From Cyanophora paradoxa (taxonomy: Eukaryota; Glaucocystophyceae; Cyanophorales; Cyanophoraceae): DNA of 64,000 nt. The notes under the pieces were generated by a model. That model did no database searches, was not told the origin of the DNA, and saw nothing but the letters and a program-made list of their open reading frames with translations. The stretch spans positions 1 through 64,000 of the forward strand of contig QPMI01000489.1 in the NCBI GenBank assembly GCA_004431415.1. Direction: 5' to 3'. The first letter of the stretch is position 1. The number at the start of each line of letters is the position of its first letter. Both the position numbers and the translations under genes were made by a program. Positions 34,691-45,532 of this stretch are shown here, in pieces.

Positions 34691-37600
34691 TCAAGCAGCG
34701 GGGCGGCAAGCCGCCTTGTGCTCCCGCCAGTGCGCGCGCTGGCACTCCGGCGAACAGTAGAACTCCGATCTGAATCGAAAGTTGTCGCACGCAATATTAA
34801 TAACAATCAGACCCATGGCCAAGATTAAGCGAGCGCGCACCGGCAGCGGCCGCAGCGGAGCGAACAGCCGTCGACGCCGCACGCAGCGCAGCTCCCCTCG
34901 TCCTCATCCTGGCCCGCGGCGCCACGTGCACCGCCGGCTGCGGCGCCACCGCCGGCGCCGGCGCCGGGGGTGGCCGCGCTGCGGCGTCCGCCCGCGCCCG
35001 CGCTCGCCTGGGCGCGGAGGCCGGCGAGGGCGCCCTGGAGGGTCGCCTTGAAGCGCAAGTCGCAGAGGCCGGCCGCGGAGAAGACGGGCAGCACGCCCCG
35101 CTCCGCTTCCTGCGAGAGTCACATAACATAAGCTGAATATCAGGCGGGCCGGCCGGGCATAATTGAATTATAAGAGCTTATTAATCACATAACATAAGGG
35201 CCTGGGCCTGGTCTAGACATAGTCCCAGGACGGGCGGGCATAAAATTAAGGCTCAAGGCGATCGCGATTGGGACCGCCGAGGACAAAGCTGAAGGCGATT
35301 GTATACGCCAGCCGCAAAGCTCAAGGATTATGCCCGGGGCCATGCCCGGGCTCACCAGCTCCATTATATAAGTTATCATAAGGGAAGGTTGCATAGGATA
35401 ACAAATTATGTATATAAGGAAGTCAGTGTCGAGGGCGGGGCTCACCAGCCCCTTCTCGTACCAACGGACGGCGTCCGCGGGGCGCCCCTGTCAACGTTCA
35501 ACAGCGGATCAGCGATGCCGACCCTCGAAATAAGAAGAAGAAGCGGCATCGGAGGCGGCATCTAGATCTCGCCTCCTGCATGCAGTGGTACGCGAGCTGG
35601 AAGTGCCCCTCCGCAAACTCCCTGCGCCAAGGAATTCATGTTAACGTTATATATTATAAATTCCCTAGCCCTCTGATTTCTCGAACTGAGGCTTTCTTTA
35701 GAGCGTCACTGACCCTCAAGCTTTCTTTAGCTTACAATCAATTATAAGGGCGCACCGGTCGTCGGGGGAGGCAACGGCGACGTACGACTCGAGGGCGGCG
35801 ATGCCCTCGGCCCGCCGCCCCGGCACCCGCGACTCCCTGCGATCGCGAAACACGCGTGATTCGAACTCATGTATCTCGTCGGCGAAACCTTTCGTTTACG
35901 TCAGGACAGGCTTAGTTCTTCTTCAAGGCCGCTTAGCTCTTCTTCGCTAGCCTCTTATAATCATACAGGTCAAGTTATAGTTATTTGTGGCGCGCGCGCA
36001 CGCGGAGCCGAGGAAGAAGAGGAGGGGCGGGCGGTGCGGGGCGTCGGCGTCGGCCTCGGGGGCCCCGGGGCCGCCGAGGAGCGCCAGGGCCCGCCGCAGG
36101 AGCCGCGCCGCCTCCCCGAAGTCCTGCGCGGCCCTGCTGTCAGGCGCGGGCGCTGGCGCCTTCTGTCATAAGAGGAAAGCAGCAGAGATCTAGATCTAAA
36201 GCGAGACGGAGCCTTAGAAAGACGAGGAGCCGAGCGCAGCCGCCCTGGAGAGCTCGCGATCGAGCGGGCGCGGACCTGAGCGAAGACCACCAAGCTCGCC
36301 GCCAGCCTGCGCGCGCCGCGGATCCGGAGGGCGGGCGGGCGGTCAGCCGCGACCGCGGCCCCGCGCCGGGCGCCTCTCTCAAAATTCTCTCGGGGCGGGG
36401 CGGGGCGGGGCGGAGCGGGCGGGGCGGGGCGGGGCGGGCGGGGGCGCGGGGCCCGGACGAACGAGTGGAGGGCCCAGTCGTCGGGGCGAGGGCGAGGGCG
36501 CGCCGCGCCTGCGCCGCCACCAGCGGCGCGCTCCGGCTACGCGGGTCCTGCGCACGCGGCCGCGCGCCGTGAGCCGTCTCGAGGCGCCGATCGGAGCGAG
36601 ATGACCAGGTGGCTGCCCACGTGCACGGGCGCGGGCGCCATCCGGAAGGAAAAAATGCATTGCGCATCTAAATATAGATCAAAGCGGGGCGTACGAGGCA
36701 GCCGATCACGAGGCGCCCCTCGGCGCGCGGCTTGTTGTGCGTCTAACTGTAGACCGGAGGGCGAGGGCGGGTCGCACGAGGCAGCAGAAGAGGGCAACGG
36801 CGTCGGCATTGTAATAAAGCTTGGTGCGTGCCTATATCTAATTATTGCGGGTCTTATAATGCGTGACTATATCTAATCTATAATAAAGCATGTGTGCTTA
36901 TTGCGGGTCTTATAGATCGAAGCGGGGCGGCCGGCCGCGGGGCGCATGCGCACTAGGCAGCAGAGGAGGGCCGCCCGCCCGGCCCCCTCCAACAATACTA
37001 GTGTTTGGATGCTTATTGTTATTGCGCTACTAGTGTACCTCCAACAATATGTGCTTGCTTATTGTGCGCTTATTGCTTATAATAGACCTGAGCTCGAGGG
37101 CGGGGCGCACGAGGCAGCAGAGGAGGGCTACGGCGTCGGGGTCGTTCGGGTTCCCCCTCGCGAAGGCGCGCACCTCCGACTGCGCAAACAACAGAAGCGA
37201 GAATCGATCATGATCACGAGAAGGTTGAGTGAATATATAAATCAGTGCGGGCGGCAGGGGGCGGGCGGAAGTCAACGTTCAAGTGGATGCATATCAAGAG
37301 AGCTTAAGGGGGCGGGGCGGGCGGGCGGGCGGGAGGGGGCGGGCGGGCGGACCGGGAGGCGCCCCTCAAGTTATTATAACGTATTATAACGACGAGGAGA
37401 AGCTAATTATAACGTTCCGGAGGGGACGCCATCGGCGTCTATTCTACTGACACTTGCCCCTCTATCTCAGCGACCGAGGGGCGTAGTCCAGTCCGGTGTC
37501 TTACGGGGGTGTCTTTATGGACCCCTGGGACACCCCCCCTGGCTGCGCCATCGCAGTGCAGGCGGTCACGTTGCCACTTTAGTGGGGTCGACGGCAGGGG

Positions 37601-38203
37601 CGTCGCCGCCCGGCGAGGCACCGGTCTTCGAAACCTTCCTCTTGGGAATCGATCCGGGTCTTCGCACTTCTAAACCGTGATTTCAACCACTTCTAAACCG
37701 TGATTTCTCACCTTCTAATTATAACGTTCAAGTGGATATATTTATCGATATCAAGAAAGGGGGCGGGCGGGCGGACGAGGAGGCGCCCCTCGAGGGGCTG
37801 GGGGACGACGGCCACGCAGCTCTCGCGCTTCACCGCGTACGCCATGTGCGGCACCTGCCGGCCCCGGCCGCGGCAATTGCTATCAGCGAGGGTAGTCCCT
37901 CCTGCACAGCTGCAGCTCCGATCCAGCTTCCAATCCAGCGCACCGCCTCGGCAATGCGGCCGGCGTGCCAGAGGGCGAACCCGGCGTCCCAGTGGCGCCG
38001 GCAGACCAAAAGCCGCGCCGCCACCTGCGCGCGCGTGCGCCGAGCCACGTTTTAAATTTGAATTTGGCACCGGCCACGTTTTTAAAAAAGCCTTTCCGCG
38101 GGGCGGGGCGGGGCGGGCCGGGCCGCACGGCGCTGCCGGCGTCGGCGAGGCGGCGGAGCTCGCCGCAGTTGAAGTGATCGTCCAGCTTCAGCGTGTGCGG
38201 CAG
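34691..38203 (-). CDS. TPR/Sel1/MYND protein, 3' part: helical-repeat exons and C-terminal MYND zinc finger
   Basis: MYND fingers bind Pro-rich partner proteins. Here the finger spans two exons. CAACGVDGCSLRCGRCR (about 34860) joins SEFYCSPECQRAHWREHKAA, followed by CRPAA and the stop at 34691-34693. The intron is 77 bp and frame is kept, giving the full C-x2-C ... C-x2-C ... YC-x3-CQ ... H-x3-C pattern. Preceding exons, from 38203 downwards, include LPHTLKLDDHFNCGELRRLA, VAARLLVCRRHWDAGFALWH, VPHMAYAVKRESCVAVVPQP, SEVRAFARGNPNDPDAVALL, DPRSRSAPLVAAQARRALAL, LAASLVVFAQ, AAQDFGEAARLLRRALALLG, ESRVPGRRAEGIAALESYVA, EFAEGHFQLAYHCMQEA and GRPADAVRWYEKGL. Several read as TPR/Sel1 helices. Phases between some middle exons are not resolved, and homopolymer lengths differ between units, so part of the frame is uncertain. 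Confidence 0.7.
37417..37714. mobile_element. 298-bp insertion with 14-bp target-site duplication, SINE-like
   Basis: Flanked by CTAATTATAACGTT at 37403-37416 and 37715-37728. Unit B has the single unoccupied site at about 30487-30500. The insert starts ccggaggggacgccatcgg and has a tRNA A-box-like ggggcgtagtccagtccggt. Near its end cacttctaaaccgtgattt occurs twice, a short tail repeat as seen at some retroposon 3' ends. There is no open frame. A non-autonomous retroposon is the best reading, and the tRNA likeness is weak. Confidence 0.75.
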
Positions 38204-38530
38204 CTGCGATCGGGGAACCCGGCGCGGCCCGCGGGCCGGCCCGGCCCGGTCAGATCGGTATTTGAAAAGAACATCTACTGGCCTGAATTTGAAAGCATGG
38301 AACGGCACCCACAAAATTGAATAGAAGCGATCAGATGTAAATCTAAAGCCCCGAGCGGATTTTGGAGCTCGCACCGATGGTGGCTCTGGAGGGGGCCCGA
38401 CGGGCGCGCCGCCGCTCGAGCTCGCGATCCCCAGCACCTGTCGACGCCGATCGGACGGCGAATTAAACGTTAATCAGCGGAGAAGAAACGATATGAGGGA
38501 GGAGAAGGGGTACAGGTCGGGGCGGACCAC

Positions 38531-41500
38531 CCGCTCCAGGCGGCTCGCGAGGCCGCCCGCCGCGTCCCCAGCGCCGCCCCCCAGCCCCTGCTGCGCCTAC
38601 GCCGGCGCCGGCGCGGAAGATGCATGTTAGATCCAAAGATCAGATCCCGTCTTCAGAGATCTAGAGAGTCAGAGTCTTAAATCTCATTAGAAGCTTCTAG
38701 TAAAGAAGGCGGGCCTCGAAGAGTGTGGCGCGCTGCGCGAGCTCCTCCCTCAGCGACGCCTGCGCGTGCGCCGCGGCCGGGGGCAGTCGTCAGCGCGGCC
38801 CGTGCGAATTAGCAGTCCGCTTAAGCTTGGCTAGTGCAAAGAAGACGGGACCAGGACCGGAGCGATCGACGGCCCTTCGACTAGACCGGGCGCGGGGGGC
38901 GCATACGCACCAGGGCGGGCTCCCGCTCGGCCTTGCGCGCCGCCCAGCGCGCCCAGCGCCGCGCCGCCTCCTCGTCCTGCGCACCCAATCGCAATTGCAA
39001 GCGTTCGCTTCAATTGATGCGAACGCTTAATTGAAGCATTAATGGAAGCGAAGGAGGAATCGGCGTCCAGGGGGCACGCGTGTGGCCAGGGGGCACACTA
39101 GAGAGGCAGGGGGCACACTAGAGGCCAGGCCCCGGGGGCACGCGTATATATGGCGAAATACTAGTGCGCCAGGTCTTTGAGGGGGATGCGGAGCGGAGTG
39201 CGCACTAGGTTATGCGTGTGGCGGAGTGCGCCAGGTCTATGAGCGGGCAGGGCGAGGGGGCAGGGCGAGGGCGAGGGCGAGGTGGCAGGGCGAGGGCGAG
39301 GGCGAGTGCGAGGGCGGAGCTCGAGCGGGCCGGGCCCGGCCCGGCCGGGCCACGACCCGAAATTCCGAAATTCCGGCGCACCCGCTCGGTGCCAGAGCCG
39401 GCCGCGTACATCTGGGCGACAAGGACCCCCGCCGGCGTGTACTCTGCCGCCGACGGCCGCGGGGATTCAAGGTGAGAAGCTTTAGACGCAGCGACAACGG
39501 CGATTGCAAGCCAATCAAAGATTAAATCCCTATCGGTAGAAGCGCAAGCTTAAGCTTAAAAGGCGGGGCCCGCCGGCGGCCCGGCGCACCGCGGATGGCG
39601 GCGTGCTTCGCCCAGCGGAACGCCCGCCCCGCGTCCCGCTCCACCCGCCGCTCCTCCGGCAGCTGCGCGCGCACGTGCGATCAGAGGCGAGGAGAGAGAG
39701 TCGGATTAGATTTAGAACAGGAGCGTCGAATTCAAACAGAGATCTCATGATCAGCCAGAGATCGAGGCGGCGTCGACGTCGAGCCATAGCCGGTTAAGTT
39801 TAACTATTTCAGGGCGCACGTCTACGTACCCCCGGCTCGGAGCCGCCCCAGAGGAGGACTGCGCAGTTGTAGGAGGCGTTGGCGTCGCCCCGCGCCGCCA
39901 GCCCCTCCAGCAGCTCTGCCCCGGCCCGCTTCAGAGGAGTCGGGAGTCGGAGGGCGGGCGGGCGGGTGGGTGCGCGACCCGTCCCGCCCCGACCCGTCAA
40001 ACGTGAAGTTTAAGTCGTCGGAGGCCTAGCTATAGGGCGGGCGGGCGGGCGGGCGGGCGGGGGCGCACCGAGGGCCTTCTTCGGGTCCTTTGGCGCGCCG
40101 TCCTTCCCGTACTGCGCACCCGCCGGCGCCTCAGAGAATTTATTAATAGCGCGAATTAATAGCCCGAATTTATTAATAGCGCGAAGACTGGATCCGCTAT
40201 ATGATTTGATTGGATCTAAGTTGTACGTATTATCAGTTGCTCTAAGGCGGGTTCCCGTCTTTATTATATGCCTAACGAGGACGCGCCATGTACGCCATGG
40301 CGAGGGCGGAGGCGGCGACGGCGTCCGCCGGGTCGGCGGCCGCCGCGGCCCCCAGGTGCTGCAGCGCGGCGCGCGCAGGCGCAGGTCAGAGTGCAGACCG
40401 GGCCGGGGCGTGGGAGAAAAGTGAAGGAAATTTGAAGGAAAGGGGGAGGGTACCTTGAAGGAGGAGTCGGCGTCCAATGAGAGGGCGGCCAGCGCCCGCG
40501 AGGCCGTCGCGAAGCCCTGCGCTCCCGCCGCGTTTCAAGGTTTTAATTATAAGGTTTTAAGCCTTTGAAGCGCGCGACTCGCGGCGAATTAAAACATATT
40601 CAGATTTCGATGTTGGGCGAGTCCCATAGTCAGGGCAATAACATATATAGTTCGATGTAGGGCAAATTCGAAGCGAGGGACAGATCGATCTAGGGCCGGA
40701 TGCCAGAAGCCTGGTCACAAATAATACTCGCGCCTCTTTAATTTCAAGCTGCTAACGGACTCGAATTCTAGATCTATGCATATGATCGGAGATGCGGACC
40801 TGGGCGGCGGCGGCGGCGTAGAGCGCGCGGGCGCGGGCGAGGTCCACGGGCCCCCCCTCGCCCCGCTCGAGCATCAGGCCCAGGTTGAACTGCGCGCGAG
40901 CGGGGCGGCGGCGGCCGGTTCAGAGGTGCGGGGGCTCTCCATTCTGCTTCCCGCGGCCGCCTTCTCCTTTCGCTTCTTATTCGCTCGATCGCATACATAT
41001 GCATCCTCGTGCGACGTCGAAGAGCTCTCATGTTATGCTCTCCATTGGAACGCTAGCGGTGCAGCGGACGCGGTCGGACCTGGGCGGTGGAGAGGCCGAA
41101 CTCGGAGACGGCGCGCTGGAGCCAGGCGCGGGCCCCCTCGAAGTCCTGCGGCCGGCCCGACCCGGCGGCGGCGTCGGCGGCGGCGACGGCGATTAATTTT
41201 GAGAAGAGCGGCGCGCGCGCGCGAGCAGCGCGGAAAGCGGCTGTCGCGAAAAGCGCACCGCCGGCTGGCCCAGGTCGTCCCTCCGGAGGAGCTGGCGACC
41301 GCGAGCAAGAAGGCGATTAAGATTGCGAGGGGCGATCCGAGACGGGCCGGGCCCGGGGCGCGGTCCGGCGATCTAGATCTAGAGCGGTGGGGTGGGCCAG
41401 GCCGGCTCACCTCGCCCATCCCGTTCATCGCACGCGCCTGCGACCCGTCCCGCGTGCCTTCCGACGAGACCGGACCCGATCAGCAATCCCGGGGCGGGGC

Positions 41501-43038
41501 GAAGCCGAGCCGGGAGGGGGGGGGGTGGGGGGGGGGGGGGGGGGGGGGGCGCCGACCCGCCTCGGCGCCCCGCCGGCACCACTCGAGCGCCTTCGCCCGG
41601 TCCGCCCGCGGCACGCCCACGCCGTCCCTGTAGGTGGCCGCCAGTGCCACGCACGCGCTGCGGGGGCGCCTCATTATCAGCGGATCCGGAGCCGATCGAA
41701 AGCTCAAGATCGAGACGATTAATCTAGGTATGGGGACTCGTTGTCAAGGGACGGGCTTGTGATTAATCAATCTAGATGTAGGGATTTAAGCTTAAGCTTG
41801 GGCTAGATCTAGGTCTACATCTCTGTTAATCCTCGACTTTAATATATACATATATACGCACTCGACGACGCCGGGGTTGGGGACGTGCCCCTCTACGATC
41901 CACGCCGGCTGCTCCGCCGCTCTCTGGTCACGATCGCGATCGCGGGGGTTCAATTCGATCGAATTCGAACTCGAAGGGCGCGAATGCAGAGGATGGGCGG
42001 GCGCGCACTTTGAGCCAGGCGACGGCCTCCTCGGGGGCGAGGGGGAGGTCCCCGGGGCCCCCGGGGCCAGGCTCCAGCAGCATCGCCCCCAACTCGAACT
42101 GGGCGGCGGCGCGGCCGTCCCGATCAGGCCGGGCCGGGCCGGAGGCCTAGCCTCGAGGGAGGCGCCGACGGGGCGGGGCGGGGCGGGGCGGGCGGGGCGG
42201 GCTTCAAGAAGCTTCTAGAAGCTCTCGTCCCGTTCTAGCAAGGAGGAGCCGCAAGCGGGGCTGGGCCGAGCCGCGCTGGCCGTCGGTCTAGGCGTCCCGC
42301 GATCAGGCCGGGGAGGATCGAGCTCGAGGGAGGCGCCGGCCCGGTGGCGGCCCGGGCGGGCCAGAAGCCGTAAGAAGCTTCTAGAAGCTCTCGCCCCGTT
42401 ATTGAAGCTCAAGCACTCAGACGCTTCTAGAAGCTCTCGACCCGTTCTTGAAGCCTAAAGAAGTTTCTAGAAGCTCTAGTCCCGTTCTAGACCGGCGGAG
42501 ATCGATCGTCCGGGCCGGGCGCAGGCGCACCTGGGCCTGGGCAAGGCCATCCTCCGCCGCCGCCCGCAGCAGCTCCGCCGCCCGCCTGCGGCTCGCCTTT
42601 CGCCCCTGCGCGCCCCGCCCGCCCGTCTAAGCCAGCCAAGGCAAGTCTAGTCTAAGCGAGGGCGGGCGAGCGGCCGCGGGAGCGTGGGCGGGGGCGGGGG
42701 CGGGGGCGGCGGCGCGCCTGGAGGCCGCTCGCCGCCAGGCGGGCCTCCTGCAACGCTCCCGAGAGCGCGTGCCTGCGCGCGGCGACGAGGGTGAGCACAG
42801 CGGAGCCGCGCCGGCCATCGGGCTGTGATTATGAGTAGGTGAGGGCGGCCATTGAGGGCGGTGTGGGGCGGGGCAGTCGGCCATTCAGAGCGGAGCGGAT
42901 GGTGATTATTATGGCGACGCAGGCGGTGCTAAGCGGGGCCGAGCTGGCCGTCGGCCCAGGCGAGTGAGTGGGGGCGGGGCGCGCCTCTCGAAGGTGGCCA
43001 TCAGCTTCTTCTGCGCCTCCGTCATCCGCCCCATCGCC
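38531..43038 (-). CDS. TPR/Sel1/MYND protein, central part: run of Sel1-like repeats on microexons
   Basis: Sel1-like repeats are about 36-residue helical pairs used as adaptor scaffolds. Exons read: 42985-43038 (AMGRMTEAQKKLMATFE), 42718-42772 (HALSGALQEARLAASGLQ), 42531-42605 (RRAAELLRAAAEDGLAQAQ), 42009-42098 (FELGAMLLEPGPGGPGDLPL), about 41830-41900 (AWIVEGHVPNPGVV), about 41570-41663 (ACVALAATYRDGVGVPRADR), about 41090-41200 (DFEGARAWLQRAVSEFGLST), 40800-40889 (FNLGLMLERGEGGPVDLARA), 40454-40516 (GFATASRALAALSLDADSSF), 40287-40358 (ADAVAASALAMAYM), 40069-40111 (YGKDGAPKDPKKAL), 39830-39915 (ELLEGLAARGDANASYNCAV), 39590-39662 (ERDAGRAFRWAKHAAIR), 39382-39443 (AGVLVAQMYAAGSGTER), 38911-38976 (DEEAARRWARWAARKAEREP), 38715-38759 (ASLREELAQRATLFE), 38531-38590 (LASRLER). 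Most junctions keep frame; the one near 41440 does not resolve. Confidence 0.8.
41515..41549 (+). repeat. interrupted G run (about 35 bases, one T)
   Basis: G tract broken once by T, inside an intron of the minus-strand Sel1 gene (so a C run on its sense strand). Confidence 0.85.
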
Positions 43039-43180
43039 CTGCGAGAAGATCGCGAGCGTGAGGGGCCTCGGGCCGGGCGCGTTTCTGGTTTCTACTAGGG
43101 GCCGACTGGGCGGGGCCGGGCGGGGCGCGCTCTCGGAGGGCAGGGCGGGGCGCGTTTCTGGTTTCTAGAGAGAGGAGGAG

Positions 43181-43182
<2 letters not shown>

Positions 43183-43227
<45 letters not shown>
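43183..43227 (+). repeat. uninterrupted run of 45 G
   Basis: Pure G tract in an intron between exons ending at 43336 and starting at 43038 of the minus-strand gene. The exact length may be an assembly artefact. Confidence 0.9.
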
Positions 43228-43230
<3 letters not shown>

Positions 43231-43335
43231 GGCGCTTTTCTGGTTCATAGGGGCGGGGCGGGGCGCGCTCCTAGGGGCGGGGTGGGGCGGGGCGCGTTTC
43301 TAGAGGCGGGCCGGGCGGGGCCGGGCGGGGCGCGC

Positions 43336-45420
43336 TCTCGGAGGGCGGGGTCGGCGGGGTCGATGCGTGGCGAGGCCTCCGCGATGCGCGCCAGGCTCGC
43401 CTCCTCGTGCGCCCCGGGCCGCCGCCCCTGCGCATGCGCGCCCGCCGTCACGATCGATCAGCGAGCGGTAGATTCTTTCGGGCAAAGCTCTGAGTACGCT
43501 GGGCTTGAAGCCATTCATCTAAGAGCGCTAGGCTTAGCGTGCGCCGGGGCCGGAAGAAGGGATGCATAGGGGTGGGGTTAGGCGCCGGCCTCCGAGGCCC
43601 CATAGCTAGCTATAGCTAATGGCACTTATTGCATTTAGTTAGCCTTGTAACCGGCGCGGAACGGGTCGCGAAACGAAATCCTAGTAGCCATAACGAAAGC
43701 CCTAGTAAATGATAGCGCTTATGATTAAGTATCGCTTTCGTTAGGGACGGGCGGGGCGCGCCTTGGCTGCGACGGCGGCGCGCATGCTGGCCGCCCGCTC
43801 GCGCACCGCCTCGGGGTCCTGCGGGGAGGGCTCAGGTGAGTCTGATGATCAGGAGAGTGAGACGCCGAGGGCTTCGAGGGAGGCGGGGCGCCCCCGCTAG
43901 CAAGCTTGAGACCCTTCTAGCCTTAGCCTTAAGCTTAGAGTCTTAAGCGGGGCGGGGCGGGGCGGGGCGGGGCGGGGCGGGGCGGGGCGGGGCGGGGCGG
44001 GGCGGGGCGGGCGGGGCGGGGCGGGGCGGGCGGGGCGGGGCGGGGCGGGGCGGGGCGGGGCGGGCCTCGCAGGCCCTGGGCCCCTCCAGCGCCAGCGCCC
44101 GCTCGAACTCCGCCAGCGCCTCGTCCGGCCTGGGGGAAGGGGGTGGGGGTGGGGGGGGGGGTTAGGAGGGTAAAAGAGTGAAGGGGGGGGGGTAGGCGGA
44201 CCGATCGAGGCCGGCCAGCGCCTCGGCTGCGGCAGCAGTGGGACCGAGGAGGGGGGGGGGGATGAGGGGCGGAGGGGTACTGCGGACCGGCGCGGATGAC
44301 GGGCTTGGCCCAGCCGCGGTCGAGCTGCGGGGCTCTGAGCAGGGGGGGAGGAAGCGAGAGGTGGGTACGGCACCCGGGCGGCCTGCCGGGCGGACGCGAG
44401 GGCCTCCCGGAAGAGCGATAGCTGAAGCAGCGCGGCGGCCCTGCGGGGGTACTCGATTTAGGAGGGGGAAGACAGGGGGGGTAGGGCGCGCGCGCCTGTT
44501 GGAGGGGTACTTCGCCTCTTTCGGCGCGAGGCGCGCCGCCGCGCCGTAAAGCGCCGCCGCCTCTGCGAATCTGAGAGGGTGGGGAGGGGGGGGGGAGAAA
44601 TCAGTGGGCGCGAGGTGGCGGGACGGGGGTACGCAGCGCAGCGGGGCTCGCGCCTGCCGGCCTTGAGGGCGGCGGTACCCCGCGCGTTGGCGTCCTCGGC
44701 GGTCTCCGGGGAGGGCCCCAGGGCGCCCTTTGCGAGGGCCGCCTCTGCCTCTTCCAGCGACAGGGCGGCCCGCCGCTCCTCCCGCCCCCGGCTCGGGCCC
44801 GCCGGCTTCGAATTCGAGGCCGGCGCCGGCGCCGCGGCCGCCGCCGCCTTGGAGAGGAAGACGATGTCCTGGGCGACGTCGACCCGCAGCGCCCGCGACC
44901 CGTCGCTCGCCGTCTTGAGGAAGGGGCTGCGGCGCGCGCGGCGTCGGCGCGGCGCGCAGGGCGGGCGCGGTGGGATTGCAGCGCACCGCGCGATGCAGAG
45001 CGCCTTTCCGCGGGAGAAGACGGCAGCCGGGTCCACTCCGCCGCCCAGGGAGCGCGCCGCCTCGAGGCTAGCGCCGGCGAACGCGACGGGAACGACCTCG
45101 CCGCTCTCGCTGCACTCGAAGACGCTCATGACGTTCCTCATCGTGACTGGCTCCTCGATGAGCGCCCCGCGGACGTAGCGGTCGCCCGGCGGCGCCGCGT
45201 CCACTCGCAGATCGCTCAGCGGAATCGGCCGCAGCTTCGCCAGGCGCTCCTCCGCGCCGAACGCGGCCCGCGAGCGGCCTCCGCCGCCGCGACCCGTCCC
45301 GTTGCCGAAATCCACGGTGCCCATAGGAATGCCAGCCGCCCGGAGCGCCCGCGTCTGCTCGAGGACTGCGCGGTGCCGCTGGATGACGGCCTGCCGGCGC
45401 TGCTCGAGCTCCCGACTCAT
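43336..45420 (-). CDS. TPR/Sel1/MYND protein, 5' part: start, N-terminal domain and TPR repeats
   Basis: Start ATG at 45418-45420 (MSRELEQRRQAVIQRHRAVL). Exon 1 is 44987-45420 and holds LRPIPLSDLRVDAAPPGDRY and VTMRNVMSVFECSESGEVV. Exon 2 is 44654-44926 (PFLKTASDGSRALRVDVAQD, then an Ala-rich linker and AEDANARGTAALKAG). The N-terminal block recalls the domain ahead of TPRs in some TPR/SET proteins (from memory). TPR exons: 44496-44570 (FAEAAALYGAAARLAPKEAK), 44369-44440 (AAALLQLSLFREALASARQA), 44288-44334 (QLDRGWAKPVIRA), 44202-44226 (a 25-nt microexon, EALAGLD), 44066-44129 (DEALAEFERALALEGPRACE), 43762-43818 (DPEAVRERAASMRAAVAAK), 43336-43427 (HEEASLARIAEASPRIDPAD). Frame is kept across all of these only if several introns use GC donors. 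It shares a 112-bp intergenic region with the PAP gene. Confidence 0.8.
43947..44064 (+). repeat. GGGGC pentanucleotide microsatellite, about 22 copies
   Basis: Nearly perfect (ggggc)n with two 4-base units, lying entirely in the intron between the exons ending at 44066 and starting at 43818 of the minus-strand gene. It touches the GC donor of the upstream exon (GAG|GCCCGCCCC). Confidence 0.95.
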
Positions 45421-45532
45421 CGCTGCTCGAGTGGGCGCGTCGGAGCGAGTGTACGCGCAGCGCTCGCCCAACGTTCACCGGACGTTGCCCCGTATACGCG
45501 TACCCCCGTCCCACAGTTTGCCATACCCAAGG
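45421..45532. promoter_or_regulatory. 112-bp bidirectional intergenic region
   Basis: Separates the start codons of the minus-strand TPR/Sel1/MYND gene (45420) and the plus-strand PAP gene (45533). It contains the inverted-looking pair aacgttc / gaacgttc-like (cccaacgttcaccggacgttgcc) and cgtatacgcgtacccc. No TATA box seen. Promoter function is inferred from the arrangement. Confidence 0.5.

Larger units (their letters stand above)
34647..38330 (-). repeat. unit C: the in-place 3' end of the MYND gene, parent-like copy
   Basis: Homology to unit B begins at ctagagttaac (34647) and fades at about 38330, beyond which only the unique gene continues upstream. Relative to B it has one 82-bp element instead of three, a 298-bp insertion at 37417-37714 and a different AT-rich stretch at about 36800-36930. 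Confidence 0.85.

Noticed and set aside
37417-37714. A tRNA or 5S rRNA gene at the A-box-like word
   Set aside because: No cloverleaf or full B box can be drawn; target-site duplications show that it is an insertion.
42215-42450. Repeated aagcttctagaagctctcg words as exons of the Sel1 gene
   Set aside because: The repeated HindIII/XbaI-like palindromes lie in an intron between exons 42009-42098 and 42531-42605; the frame there has no Sel1 pattern.
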